Assembly (NCBI GenBank): GCA_900547945.1
Contig: URIT01000030.1
Coordinates: 1 to 27,941, forward strand
Direction of reading: 5' to 3'
Length of the DNA: 27,941 nucleotides
DNA from: an uncultured bacterium
Lineage (GTDB): Bacteria > Verrucomicrobiota > Kiritimatiellia > RFP12 > UBA1067
Shown here: piece by piece, positions 1-7,322 of the stretch
How the letters are laid out: each line of letters opens with the position of its first letter
How positions within the stretch are numbered: the first letter of the stretch is position 1
Program-made: the position numbers and the translations under genes
The notes under the pieces: generated by a model
Seen by the model: the letters and a program-made list of their open reading frames with translations, nothing else
Told to the model about the DNA's origin: nothing
Databases searched by the model: none

Positions 1-1
1 C

Positions 2-367
2 GGCGGCACGCCGCCCGGCCGCCACCGCATCGCCCGCCTCTTCGGGCACACGGCCGCGCCGGGACAGGTCTTCGTGTCGCGCCGCGCGGTGAAGGGGCAG
101 ATCCTTCCCCCGGCGGCGTGGCGCGCGGGCGGCGGGAGGGACTACGTGCTCACGCGCATCCTCTGGCTGGAGGGCCTTGAGCCGGGCGTCAACCGGGGGG
201 CGGGGATCGACAGCCGCGCGCGCTACATCTACATCCACGGCACGAACCAGGAACAGCTGCTCGGCACGCCGGCCTCCCACGGCTGCATCCGCATGGCCAA
301 CGCCGACGTCATTTCGTTCTTCGACTACGCGAAGCGCCACCGCGACCTGGTCGTCGAAATCGCCTGA
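2..367 (+). CDS. L,D-transpeptidase (YkuD family), C-terminal part
   Basis: The frame is open from the window edge and 121 residues are visible, so the N-terminus lies outside. The first residues (TPPGRHRIARLFG) match the substrate-loop region of YkuD domains. They are followed by the catalytic signature HGTNxxxLLGTPASHGCIRM, with the nucleophile Cys in SHGCIRM and the two conserved His residues. The family makes 3-3 peptidoglycan cross-links or attaches proteins to the cell wall, in the periplasm. The frame ends with TGA shortly after the YkuD domain, the usual C-terminal end for short family members. Family assignment is firm. Whether it cross-links or anchors cannot be told, and the signal peptide and any LysM domain are not visible. 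Confidence 0.93.
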   Translation, partial: GGTPPGRHRIARLFGHTAAPGQVFVSRRAVKGQILPPAAWRAGGGRDYVLTRILWLEGLEPGVNRGAGIDSRARYIYIHGTNQEQLLGTPASHGCIRMANADVISFFDYAKRHRDLVVEIA

Positions 368-440
368 ACGTGCTGCAAGGATCGTTGCCTCGGCACTCAA
401 GCATTGTGAGCCGCAAAGAACAAAAAAATCGAAAAGCCCT

Positions 441-1910
441 ATGAGAATCCGTCATCTGCTTGCCTATTCCCTGTGTTTCCTCCTTCCTGCGGCGACCGCC
501 TTGGGTGGTGTCCGCCGTGTGACGTTCACCGAGGACGCCTCCGTCTTCCGCAATCCCGGACAGGGCTGGTCCAGCATGGGCGGCGAATCGTCCCTCAGGC
601 GGATGGAGAAGCTGGTCAACGTCGGCGCCATCTACGCCCGCCTCACCTGGGCGCAGCTCGAACCCCGGGAAGGCGTCTACGACTGGAAGCCCCTCGACGA
701 CCTGCTGGCCTGCGGCGAGCGGCATGGGCTTCCGGTCTCCTTCCGCATCATGTGCGTGAATCGCAGCGGCGGGCCCGAGTACGACACTCCGAAATGGGTC
801 TTCGACAAGGGCGCCCGCCAGGATCCCTTTGAGATCGGCGTCCGCCCCTGGCGGAAGGCCGGGACCTCCCCTCTCGCCGCACAGCCGAAGCACGCCCCGC
901 ACTTCGACGACCCCATCTTCCTCGAAGCCCACGAACGGTTCATCAAGGCGCTCGGCGGACGATACGACGGCAACCCGCTGCTGGGAGGGCTCGACCTCGG
1001 TAGCTACGGAAATTGGGGCGAATGGCACTGCAGCGGCCTTCCCCCCAACGTCCCGGAGAAACTCTGCCGGGACGCCGAGGGGCGCACCCTCGATCCGCAG
1101 CCCAAGCGGGCCTACGTCGCCTCGCGGACCTATCCCCTGGAGATCCGCACACGCTATGCGGACGCCTACCTCAACGCCTTCAGGAAAACCCCGCTCGTCT
1201 TCATGTCCGACGACTGGGAGGTGATGAAGTACGCCCTGGGCGAGGGCCCCCTGCCGCGTGTTGGCTTCCGGCGCGATGGCGTCGGTTCGCCCTGGCACTT
1301 CACGCGCTGGATCGGCACGGCACCCTACACCGCCCTCCCCGGCATGGGGACCGTCTGGCGCACCAAGCCCGTCTGGTTCGAGTTCTTCGCCCGCGCCGGC
1401 GACATGCGCAAGAGGGGCTGGGACATTCCCTTTTCCATCGAATGGATGCTTACCAACCACGTGACGGTGGTCAACACGTGTCCGTTCGCCCCCGAGACGC
1501 TCAAGGACGACGACCCGCTGCGCCCCCTCATGCGCCGCATCGACCTCTACGCCGGCGCCCGCCTCGTTCCGGCATCCGCCTCGGTCACGTTCGAGAACGG
1601 CGTCCTCTCGGTCTCGCTGGCGGGCGAGAACAAGGGCGTCGCCCCGATCCACCTCCCCTACGAGGCCGTCTACGCCTTCAAGTCCGCCGATGGACAGACC
1701 GTGGCGGAACACGTCTCCGCCTCAGACCCGACCACCTGGCTCCCAGGACCGTTTTCGCTCGCCGACGACCTGACGCCGCCCCCCGGCTTTGCCGAAGGTC
1801 GGCTCACGCTGGTTCTGCGGCTTCGCCATACGGGTGGAAAGTTCCGCGATTTCCGTTTCGCCGCGCGGGAGCGCGACGAAACGGGCGCGCTCATCCTCGT
1901 ACGCAATTGA
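441..1910 (+). CDS. secreted DUF4832-type putative glycoside hydrolase
   Basis: This encodes 489 residues. The ATG at 441 is chosen because it opens a clean signal peptide (MRIRHLLAYSLCFLLPAATA); the frame is open further upstream but composition there is not protein-like. Just after the signal is NPGQGW, resembling the NPxRGF start of DUF4874/DUF4832 proteins. A TIM-barrel-like part follows (RLTWAQLEPREGVYDW, PVSFRIM) with GSYGNWGEWH at residues 187-196, where Glu194 is a candidate acid/base by analogy with GH-A barrels. The last 130 residues look like a beta-sandwich. Related proteins are annotated as DUF4832 or beta-galactosidase-like, and the substrate is unknown. There is no clear Shine-Dalgarno; the upstream 70 bases are A-rich. 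It is probably an exported carbohydrate-active enzyme. Confidence 0.8.
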   Translation: MRIRHLLAYSLCFLLPAATALGGVRRVTFTEDASVFRNPGQGWSSMGGESSLRRMEKLVNVGAIYARLTWAQLEPREGVYDWKPLDDLLACGERHGLPVSFRIMCVNRSGGPEYDTPKWVFDKGARQDPFEIGVRPWRKAGTSPLAAQPKHAPHFDDPIFLEAHERFIKALGGRYDGNPLLGGLDLGSYGNWGEWHCSGLPPNVPEKLCRDAEGRTLDPQPKRAYVASRTYPLEIRTRYADAYLNAFRKTPLVFMSDDWEVMKYALGEGPLPRVGFRRDGVGSPWHFTRWIGTAPYTALPGMGTVWRTKPVWFEFFARAGDMRKRGWDIPFSIEWMLTNHVTVVNTCPFAPETLKDDDPLRPLMRRIDLYAGARLVPASASVTFENGVLSVSLAGENKGVAPIHLPYEAVYAFKSADGQTVAEHVSASDPTTWLPGPFSLADDLTPPPGFAEGRLTLVLRLRHTGGKFRDFRFAARERDETGALILVRN

Positions 1911-2001
1911 TGTCTTGGGCTGTCGCCTCGTGCGGTAGGCCATCAATGACCACTTCCCGGAATCCACATTCCTCCCACGTCCCCTCGCTTTCGTCCGGGA
2001 G

Positions 2002-2021
2002 GGTCGCGCTCCCGCGCGACC
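2002..2021. repeat. GC-rich palindrome, REP-like
   Basis: The sequence is a perfect 8-bp inverted repeat, GGTCGCGC-TCCC-GCGCGACC, flanked by GGGAGG on both sides. It closely resembles the 12-bp stem at 13182-13209 (GGAGGATCGCGC). This suggests a dispersed palindromic element rather than a terminator, since no T-tract follows. Confidence 0.5.
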
Positions 2022-2732
2022 GGGAGGGGGCGGCGGGCGTACCGTCGGGAGGGTGAAAACGGCAGTCGAAATTCGCTAGACCCCACCCGTCTCTGTATGA
2101 GACGGGGACGGACGGGGTGAACGGTTGTTTTTCCGCAGTTTGGATTGAACGCGCATTGTTTCGAAGCGAAGTCCAACAGATCATCACTTAAGGCCTGCCC
2201 AAACCAGCTCAAGGCTCTGAGTTTATTACGCATAAGATTCTCATTCTCCCCTCTGGGGAATCGAGACGACATCTTCCCCCAACCTCCCTCCGTGTCTACT
2301 ATGAGTACAAAAGGCAATGGGCAAAATCGCTTTGGCGATTTCCGCTTCCCTCGTGCCGGGGGCCTGATGCATGTCTCTCTCCTATATGCAGTGTCGGATG
2401 GCCCTTCGCGGGCCCTTGTCGTCCGTCTGCATGCTGTAATTCCTCCTGCAGGGGTACAACCTCCGCGACACACGCGTGGTGCTAGGCACGGAACGCACTC
2501 GTCTGCGGACGGGACATTCAAGCCTTTGCGGTTCGGGACGCGGCCTTTGCCTCGGTGTCGCCTCCTTTCACTGAAATCTTCATCTGCCCTGTCCGAGGTT
2601 GGTTTACGCGGCCGCGCGCCGCATGGAGGGCCACAATCTCCGAAGCCGCCACGCCGCGCGCGCCGGGCCCGTTTGCACGCCACGCGCCGGGGGCGGGTGT
2701 CCCGCCGGGACGGTGGCGGCCCTCCTTTCGTC

Positions 2733-2761
2733 TTGCGCTTCGGCCGAAACTCCTGTAAACT
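2733..2761 (+). promoter_or_regulatory. promoter of the DoxX operon with spacer palindrome
   Basis: A -35 TTGCGC (2733-2738) and a -10 TAAACT (2756-2761) are separated by exactly 17 bases. The spacer begins with a perfect 10-bp palindrome, TTCGGCCGAA (2739-2748), which could be an operator. Transcription would begin near 2768, leaving a leader of about 45 bases that contains the GGAGG ribosome-binding site at 2802-2806. This is inference from sequence only. Confidence 0.5.
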
Positions 2762-2812
2762 AGCGGTGTTGCTCGGCGGGGGTGTCTCTGGGTGCGCTCG
2801 TGGAGGTCTTGC

Positions 2813-3028
2813 ATGAAAGTCAACGTTCGTCGTCTTGTCTTTTCCCTGGCCGTCGTCTGCGGGTTTCTCGCCGACACGGATTCGCTCGCCGCGCCGTTCG
2901 CGGTCGTGCGCCTGCAGGCGGAAGACCCCGCTGCGTTCCACAAGCTGAAGGACTTCGCGGGCCTTGGCATCAAGGGCTTCCCCGCCTTTGTCGTCTTCCC
3001 GCACGAGCCGTCGGAAAGGGAGCCATGA
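2813..3028 (+). CDS. small exported protein, thioredoxin-fold-like remnant
   Basis: This encodes 71 residues. The ATG at 2813 is preceded by TGGAGG with good spacing and opens a signal peptide (VNVRRLVFSLAVVCGFLA, cleavage probably near SLAA). The mature part is only about 45 residues. It ends in GLGIKGFPAFVVFP, which resembles the segment around the cis-proline of thioredoxin-like proteins (GIxGxPTxVxF). No CxxC motif is present and the protein is far shorter than a thioredoxin domain. Its stop overlaps the next start (ATGA at 3025-3028), so it is probably translationally coupled to the DoxX fusion. It may be a decayed thioredoxin-like partner or a genuine small periplasmic subunit. Function unknown. 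Confidence 0.7.
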   Translation: MKVNVRRLVFSLAVVCGFLADTDSLAAPFAVVRLQAEDPAAFHKLKDFAGLGIKGFPAFVVFPHEPSEREP

Positions 3029-4416
3029 AGAAGATGGACAGGCCGCATGCACTCACGCCGCCGAGGCCGGGCGCGCGGATGGCCGAAGCCGCCTTGCAGG
3101 TCCTGCGTTGGCTGATCGGGTGGCACTTCCTCTACGAGGGGGTCTGGAAGCTCTTTCAGGCGAAGGGCTGGAGCTGCCTGTCCTACCTGGACGGCGCGCA
3201 GGGGCCGCTGGCGGGGCTCTTCACGTGGATGGCGGGGCAGGGGTGGCTCGTCGCGTTCGGCGACCAGGCGGTCATGTGGGGGCTTGTCCTGATCGGCCTC
3301 GCGCTCATCACCGGCGTCTTCGCGCGCGCGGCGGCCGTCTTCGGCATGCTGCTGATGGCGATGTTCTACTGCGCGCAGCCGCCCGAGCCCTTTGCGGCGG
3401 CGGTCTCGGGCGCGGACGGGCGCTTCCTCCTCCTGGAGCGCAACGCGCTTGAGGCGCTGGGGCTTCTCCTTGTGGCGGTGATGCCGTGCAGGCCCCGCCT
3501 TCTCCGCACGCTTCTCCCCGGCGCGCTTGTCCTCGCGCTTTTTGCGGGGCTTTGCTGGCGGCAGAAGCGGGTGAACGGCTTCGAGCCGGTCGCGGCCGTC
3601 ACGTCCGCGACGGTCAAAGTCCACGAGTTCACCGCGCTTGCTGCCCTGAAGGCCCCGTTCGCGGAACGGACGGAGCTTGCGGGCGTGCGCCTCTCGCCGC
3701 TCGCCCTCGGCGGCGACTTCATGGCCGGCCACGCCCATGCGCGCGACCTCATCTGGACGGACGAGTTCATGCGGCGCTACCACGCGGCCGGCACGCTGGA
3801 GCGCACGGTGCGCTACTGTTCGCTCTGCGGCATCGACGCCGTCTTCGCCGAGCCCGCGTTCTGCGCGCGCATCTGCGCGGCGGCGAAGGAGGTCGGCGGC
3901 GAGATGAAATTCTTCGCGGACTGCGCGACGGAAGCGGACGCGGCGCACGCGCGCGCGGCGGGCGCGGCGGGCGTCTACCTGCGCCCCGAGCGGGCGGACG
4001 CCATCGCGAAGGCGGGCGACGCGGCGGGCGCGCGGGCGCTTGTCGCGGCGCTGCGCAAGACGGGTCTCCCCGTCGGCATCGGCGCGGAGGACGTGGCGAC
4101 GGTGAAGTTCTTCGCCGGAAACGGCCTCGCGCCCGACTTCTGGGCGCTCGCGTTCCATTCGCTCGACTACCCGGCGGCGACGATGAAGCCGCGCTGCAAC
4201 AACATCTGGTGCGAAGACCCGAAGGCCGCCGCCGCCTACATGAAGACGCGGCCGGAGCCCTGGGTGGCCATCCGCTGCCTTGCCGGCGGCGCGCTCGACC
4301 CCGCCGGGGCCTATCGCTTCGCGCGCGCGCACGGCGCGGCGGTCGCGGCGATCGATCTGCTGGACTTCCGCGTCGTCGAGACGGTGAACGGTGTGGCGAA
4401 GAAGGAGGCGAAATGA
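3025..4416 (+). CDS. DoxX-like membrane domain fused to exported TIM-barrel-like domain
   Basis: This encodes 463 residues. Residues about 15-160 hold four hydrophobic segments with a DoxX/MauE-like start (LRWLIGWHFLYEGVWKL). A fifth hydrophobic helix (LLPGALVLALFAGLCW) follows, then a soluble domain of about 260 residues. That domain is clearly homologous to the Tat-exported protein at 4895-5911. Shared blocks include LxLGGxFMxGxAHxRD, GLPVGIG, DFWxxxxHxxDYP, CxN and RPEPWxAxxxLxxGxxxP. The extra helix before the soluble domain would place it outside the cytoplasmic membrane, like its Tat-exported homologue. DoxX relatives include the small subunit of thiosulfate:quinone oxidoreductase, so a membrane redox role is possible but unproven. 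Starts and stops overlap both neighbours by four bases. Confidence 0.85.
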   Translation: MKKMDRPHALTPPRPGARMAEAALQVLRWLIGWHFLYEGVWKLFQAKGWSCLSYLDGAQGPLAGLFTWMAGQGWLVAFGDQAVMWGLVLIGLALITGVFARAAAVFGMLLMAMFYCAQPPEPFAAAVSGADGRFLLLERNALEALGLLLVAVMPCRPRLLRTLLPGALVLALFAGLCWRQKRVNGFEPVAAVTSATVKVHEFTALAALKAPFAERTELAGVRLSPLALGGDFMAGHAHARDLIWTDEFMRRYHAAGTLERTVRYCSLCGIDAVFAEPAFCARICAAAKEVGGEMKFFADCATEADAAHARAAGAAGVYLRPERADAIAKAGDAAGARALVAALRKTGLPVGIGAEDVATVKFFAGNGLAPDFWALAFHSLDYPAATMKPRCNNIWCEDPKAAAAYMKTRPEPWVAIRCLAGGALDPAGAYRFARAHGAAVAAIDLLDFRVVETVNGVAKKEAK

Positions 4417-4898
4417 AGAACGTCCTCGAAAAGCTCGTCCGGCCTTCGGACGGGATGCGCGCGTGCGCCGTCCTGGCCGTGCGCCTCGCGCTGGGATGGA
4501 AGCTCGCGTACCTGGGCGTCTGGGCGCTGACGTCGGCCTGGCCGTTCTCCTGGTTCGGGCGCTTCCGCTGCGCCCGCTGGATCGGCGGCGGCCTCTTCCG
4601 CGCGCTCGCCGATTCGGCGGCGATGGGCGCCGTGGACGCCGTCTTCGCCTGGGGGCTCCTCCTTTCGGGCGCGCTTTTGATGGCGGGACGCCTCGTGAAG
4701 CCGGCGGCGCTCTTCGGCATCTTCTACCTCTCGCTCATGTACGTCCTCAATCCGCCCCACTTCGGCCACACGGGCGAGAGCCATTTCCTGTTCGTCGACC
4801 GCAACCTCGTGGAGGCGGCGATGCTGTTCTTCGTGTTCGCGTGGAACGGCGCGCCGCCGGCGCGCGCGGAAGAAGCGGGAAGGGAGGCGGCGGAATGA
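4413..4898 (+). CDS. DoxX family membrane protein
   Basis: This encodes 161 residues. Four predicted membrane helices are visible, beginning with VRLALGWKLAYLGVWAL, the equivalent of the first DoxX helix (RxxxGxxFxxxGxxKL in the family). Later helices include AVFAWGLLLSGALLMAGR and AALFGIFYLSLMYVLNPP. The ending HFLFVDRNLVEAAMLFFVFAW matches the LLLERNALEALGLLLVAV of the preceding fusion, so the two membrane domains are paralogues. A GGAGG site lies just upstream within the previous gene. It overlaps both neighbours by ATGA, which points to coupled translation. It is likely the membrane partner of the Tat protein that follows. The substrate and electron acceptor cannot be read from sequence. 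Confidence 0.85.
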   Translation: MKNVLEKLVRPSDGMRACAVLAVRLALGWKLAYLGVWALTSAWPFSWFGRFRCARWIGGGLFRALADSAAMGAVDAVFAWGLLLSGALLMAGRLVKPAALFGIFYLSLMYVLNPPHFGHTGESHFLFVDRNLVEAAMLFFVFAWNGAPPARAEEAGREAAE

Positions 4899-5911
4899 AG
4901 GCGAAGACGTTAACCCGACGGGACGTGCTCGCGGGCGGCGCGTCGCTCCTCGCGCTCGCCGGCGCCGCGGCGTACACGAAGGCCATCCGCTCGGCGGACG
5001 TCGTGCGCGCGACGGGGCCGGCCGTGCCGGCGTTCGACCCGAAGCGCGACCTCGCCGGGCTCGCGAAGCCAATGGACGCATGCGGCAGGATCGGCAAGGT
5101 GAAGCTCTCGCGCCTCACGCTGGGCGGCAACATGATCGGCGGCTGGGCGCACAGCCGCGACATGTCGTTCTACGGCAAGCTCGTGAAGGCCTATTTCACC
5201 GACGAGCGCGTGTTCCGCAACTTCCGCATGGCGGAGGCGTGCGGCGTCAACACGATCCTCACGAACCCGGCGCTCATGCGCGTCATCAACCGCTACTGGC
5301 GCGAGGAGGGCGGCCGGATCCAGTTCATTTCGGATTGCGGGCATCCGAAGGGCGTGGTCGCGGGCGCGCAGGCGAGCGTCGAGAACGGCGCAAGCCTCGT
5401 CTACATGCACGGCTTCCATTCCGACGTCGCGGCGCAGAAGGGCGACTGGAAATCCTTCCGCACGTATCTCGACGAGGCGCGGAAGCTCGGCGTGCCGGTC
5501 GGTATCGGCTGCCACAGCCTTGCCACCGCGAAGTTCTGCGTCGCGCACGACCTGCTCCCCGACTTCTGGATGAAGACCGTCCACCGCATCGACTACCCGA
5601 CGGCGCACCTCGGCGAGGACAGGCGCAAGAAGGACCCCCACGGTCTGGGCGTCTGCGACAACCGCTTCGTCGACACGGGCCGCGAGGAGGTCTTCGCCTT
5701 CATGGCGTCGCGCCCCGAGCCGTGGATCGCCTTCAAGGTGCTGGGCGCGGGCATCGAGCATCCCCGCACGGCGTTCCCGACGACCTACATGGGCGGCGCG
5801 GACTTCCTCTGCGTGGGGATGTACGACTACCAGATCGTCGAGGACGTCAACATCGCCAATGCATTCTTCGCGCACGGGCTCCCCAGGCGGAAGAGGCCGT
5901 GGCACGGCTGA
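4895..5911 (+). CDS. Tat-exported TIM-barrel-like (aldo/keto reductase-like) protein
   Basis: This encodes 338 residues. The N-terminus has a twin-arginine signal (LTRRDVLAGGASLLALAGAAA), so the protein is probably exported folded, which often implies a bound cofactor. The mature protein starts with VKLSRLTLGGNMIGGWAHSRD, reminiscent of the first strand of aldo/keto reductase barrels. It continues with alternating strand/helix blocks such as CGVNTILTNPALM, IQFISDCGHPKG, GVPVGIGCHS and RPEPWIAFKVLGAG. It aligns along its whole mature length with the soluble half of the fusion at 3025-4416. Planctomycete/Verrucomicrobia-type genomes carry similar uncharacterised Tat proteins (recalled, not searched). 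Start overlaps the DoxX stop. Enzymatic activity and cofactor are unknown. Confidence 0.85.
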   Translation: MKAKTLTRRDVLAGGASLLALAGAAAYTKAIRSADVVRATGPAVPAFDPKRDLAGLAKPMDACGRIGKVKLSRLTLGGNMIGGWAHSRDMSFYGKLVKAYFTDERVFRNFRMAEACGVNTILTNPALMRVINRYWREEGGRIQFISDCGHPKGVVAGAQASVENGASLVYMHGFHSDVAAQKGDWKSFRTYLDEARKLGVPVGIGCHSLATAKFCVAHDLLPDFWMKTVHRIDYPTAHLGEDRRKKDPHGLGVCDNRFVDTGREEVFAFMASRPEPWIAFKVLGAGIEHPRTAFPTTYMGGADFLCVGMYDYQIVEDVNIANAFFAHGLPRRKRPWHG

Positions 5912-5934
5912 CGGGCGGGACGGGCTTCTCCCGT

Positions 5935-5945
5935 TTTGGTATACT
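5935..5945 (+). promoter_or_regulatory. extended -10 promoter TTTGGTATACT
   Basis: The -10 TATACT (5940-5945) is preceded by TTTGG. It lies between the stop at 5911 and the ATG at 5967. The same eleven bases occur upstream of nfnA on the other strand. No good -35 box is visible. Confidence 0.5.
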
Positions 5946-5966
5946 GGAATCGCTTTGAAACCGACC

Positions 5967-7322
5967 ATGAATGCGATTCCCCTTGAAGAAAAATCGGCGG
6001 CCTGCACGCTCTCGGACATGGAGATCTTCATCTTCCCCGCGCTCATGTACGCCCTCGTCCTCGCCAACATCCTCTCGCCGCGCCTCTGGGCGTGGCGAGA
6101 CCTCGATTGGTTCGCCGGCATCCGCGCGATGCGCCCGAAGAAGCGCCTCCAGCGCCTTCGCCAGCACATCATGGACAACTACACGTTCAACCTCGACCTG
6201 GAGACCTGGGGCCTTACGACGCAGCAGACCGAACTCGCCCGCTTCGCGCCGTTCCTCGCGCCGGACGAGATCGCCCGCTCCAACGCGCTCTTCGGCTACC
6301 AGGGCGACGTCTACTACTACGACATCGACATCCGCCGCCACTTCGGACTCGACACGTATTCCTCCGACACGATCCCCTACTGGAAGACGGAGACCATCGA
6401 GGCGATGGACGCCTTCCGCCACAAGCCCGGCCACGCCGTCGGCGCGGGCGAGTGCGTCTCCCTTGCCGGACTCTACGCCGCCGCCGCCTTCGTCGTCTGC
6501 GGCCTCCCGCTCGACGCGATCTACCTGATGGCGACGCCCCTCCACTCCCAGAACTTCCTCGACGTCGACACCGGCATCCTCACGAACAACCGCCGCCTCG
6601 TCACGAAGGCCATGTGGGCGAACGGCACCGTCATCTCCCGGCAGGCCCGCCGCGCGTTGGAACACGAGCGCGTGACGATCGTCTCCCACGCGACCGGCTA
6701 CATCCATCTGCTCTATCCCGAGGCGACCATCTCGCAGGCCGTGTACGCGGACTTCTCCCGCAAGCTCGCCGCCTTCCTCGTGCCACCGGCGGACGCCGCC
6801 GACCAACGGCTCGTCACGCCCCGTCTCCCCGATCCCGCGCGCGTTGCGTTCCGCACGGACGAGGCGCCCCTCGACCTGACCCCCGAGATGGACTACGCTG
6901 CCGTGGTGCGGCGCCTTGACGAACTGCGCGCCGTCAACCGGTCCGCCGCCCTCGCCCCCTACGCCGCGCACGACCTCGCCACCACCGAGGCGGCCCCCTT
7001 CGTCCAGGCCGCCCTCCGGCGCGCGCCCGTCTCGAAGGCCGCGCTCGCCGGGCTCGCCCCTGCCGCCGTCCTTGAACGGATCGCCGCGCTGGACGCCGCC
7101 TCCATCTACGACGGTCCCGGGCGCGTCGCCCAGCCGGACGAGGTGTGGAACTTCGGGCGGGGCGACGGGCTTGAAAAATGTTTCCTCGCCGCCAATCTGC
7201 TCGGCGGCGAGGAAATCTGCGTCGAAGGCGGAGAGGCCGCCCTGCTGGCGGACGGCCGGGCGCTCTGCGCGTTCCCCACCGTCAAGCGCCCGCGCGAGAC
7301 GCGGATCGCGCTCAGAAGATAG
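5967..7322 (+). CDS. transglutaminase-like cysteine protease-fold protein
   Basis: This encodes 451 residues if it starts at ATG 5967; ATG 6018 is an alternative, and neither has a strong Shine-Dalgarno. A hydrophobic segment (IFPALMYALVLANILS) is near the N-terminus. The core carries a pattern typical of the transglutaminase/papain-like fold: Cys163 in GECVSLAGLYAAAAFVVCG, His193 in ATPLHSQNFLDVDTG and Asp199 or Asp201 just after. Spacing fits transglutaminase-core domains (Cys, about 30 residues, His, then Asp). The C-terminal 200 residues are Ala-rich and unrecognised. It could be a protease, amidase or structural relative. It has its own promoter (5935-5945) and overlaps the convergent lipoprotein gene by 11 bases. 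Function not known. Confidence 0.75.
   Translation: MNAIPLEEKSAACTLSDMEIFIFPALMYALVLANILSPRLWAWRDLDWFAGIRAMRPKKRLQRLRQHIMDNYTFNLDLETWGLTTQQTELARFAPFLAPDEIARSNALFGYQGDVYYYDIDIRRHFGLDTYSSDTIPYWKTETIEAMDAFRHKPGHAVGAGECVSLAGLYAAAAFVVCGLPLDAIYLMATPLHSQNFLDVDTGILTNNRRLVTKAMWANGTVISRQARRALEHERVTIVSHATGYIHLLYPEATISQAVYADFSRKLAAFLVPPADAADQRLVTPRLPDPARVAFRTDEAPLDLTPEMDYAAVVRRLDELRAVNRSAALAPYAAHDLATTEAAPFVQAALRRAPVSKAALAGLAPAAVLERIAALDAASIYDGPGRVAQPDEVWNFGRGDGLEKCFLAANLLGGEEICVEGGEAALLADGRALCAFPTVKRPRETRIALRR

Larger units (their letters stand above)
1911..2812. other. long intergenic region without a convincing gene
   Basis: About 900 bases. It contains a GC-rich palindrome (2002-2021), a CCCGTCTC/GAGACGGG hairpin (2086-2106) followed after a gap by a T-rich stretch, a lower-G+C patch (about 2140-2350) with an AAATCGC/GCGATTT hairpin (2324-2341), then very GC-rich sequence and a promoter near 2733-2761. 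Long open frames cross it on both strands, but they have low-complexity Arg/Pro/Ala composition and no good start. The one stretch that reads somewhat like protein is on the minus strand around 2110-2345 and is reported as a finding. No tRNA was recognised. Confidence 0.6.

Noticed and set aside
177..440. N-terminal extension of the DUF4832-type gene
   Set aside because: It overlaps the L,D-transpeptidase gene in another frame and is Ser/Arg/Thr-rich, whereas ATG 441 opens a signal peptide.
2145..2816. 223-residue plus-strand frame before the DoxX operon
   Set aside because: Arg/Pro/Ser-rich, no family motif, no ribosome site, and it runs into the promoter and the better-supported small gene at 2813.
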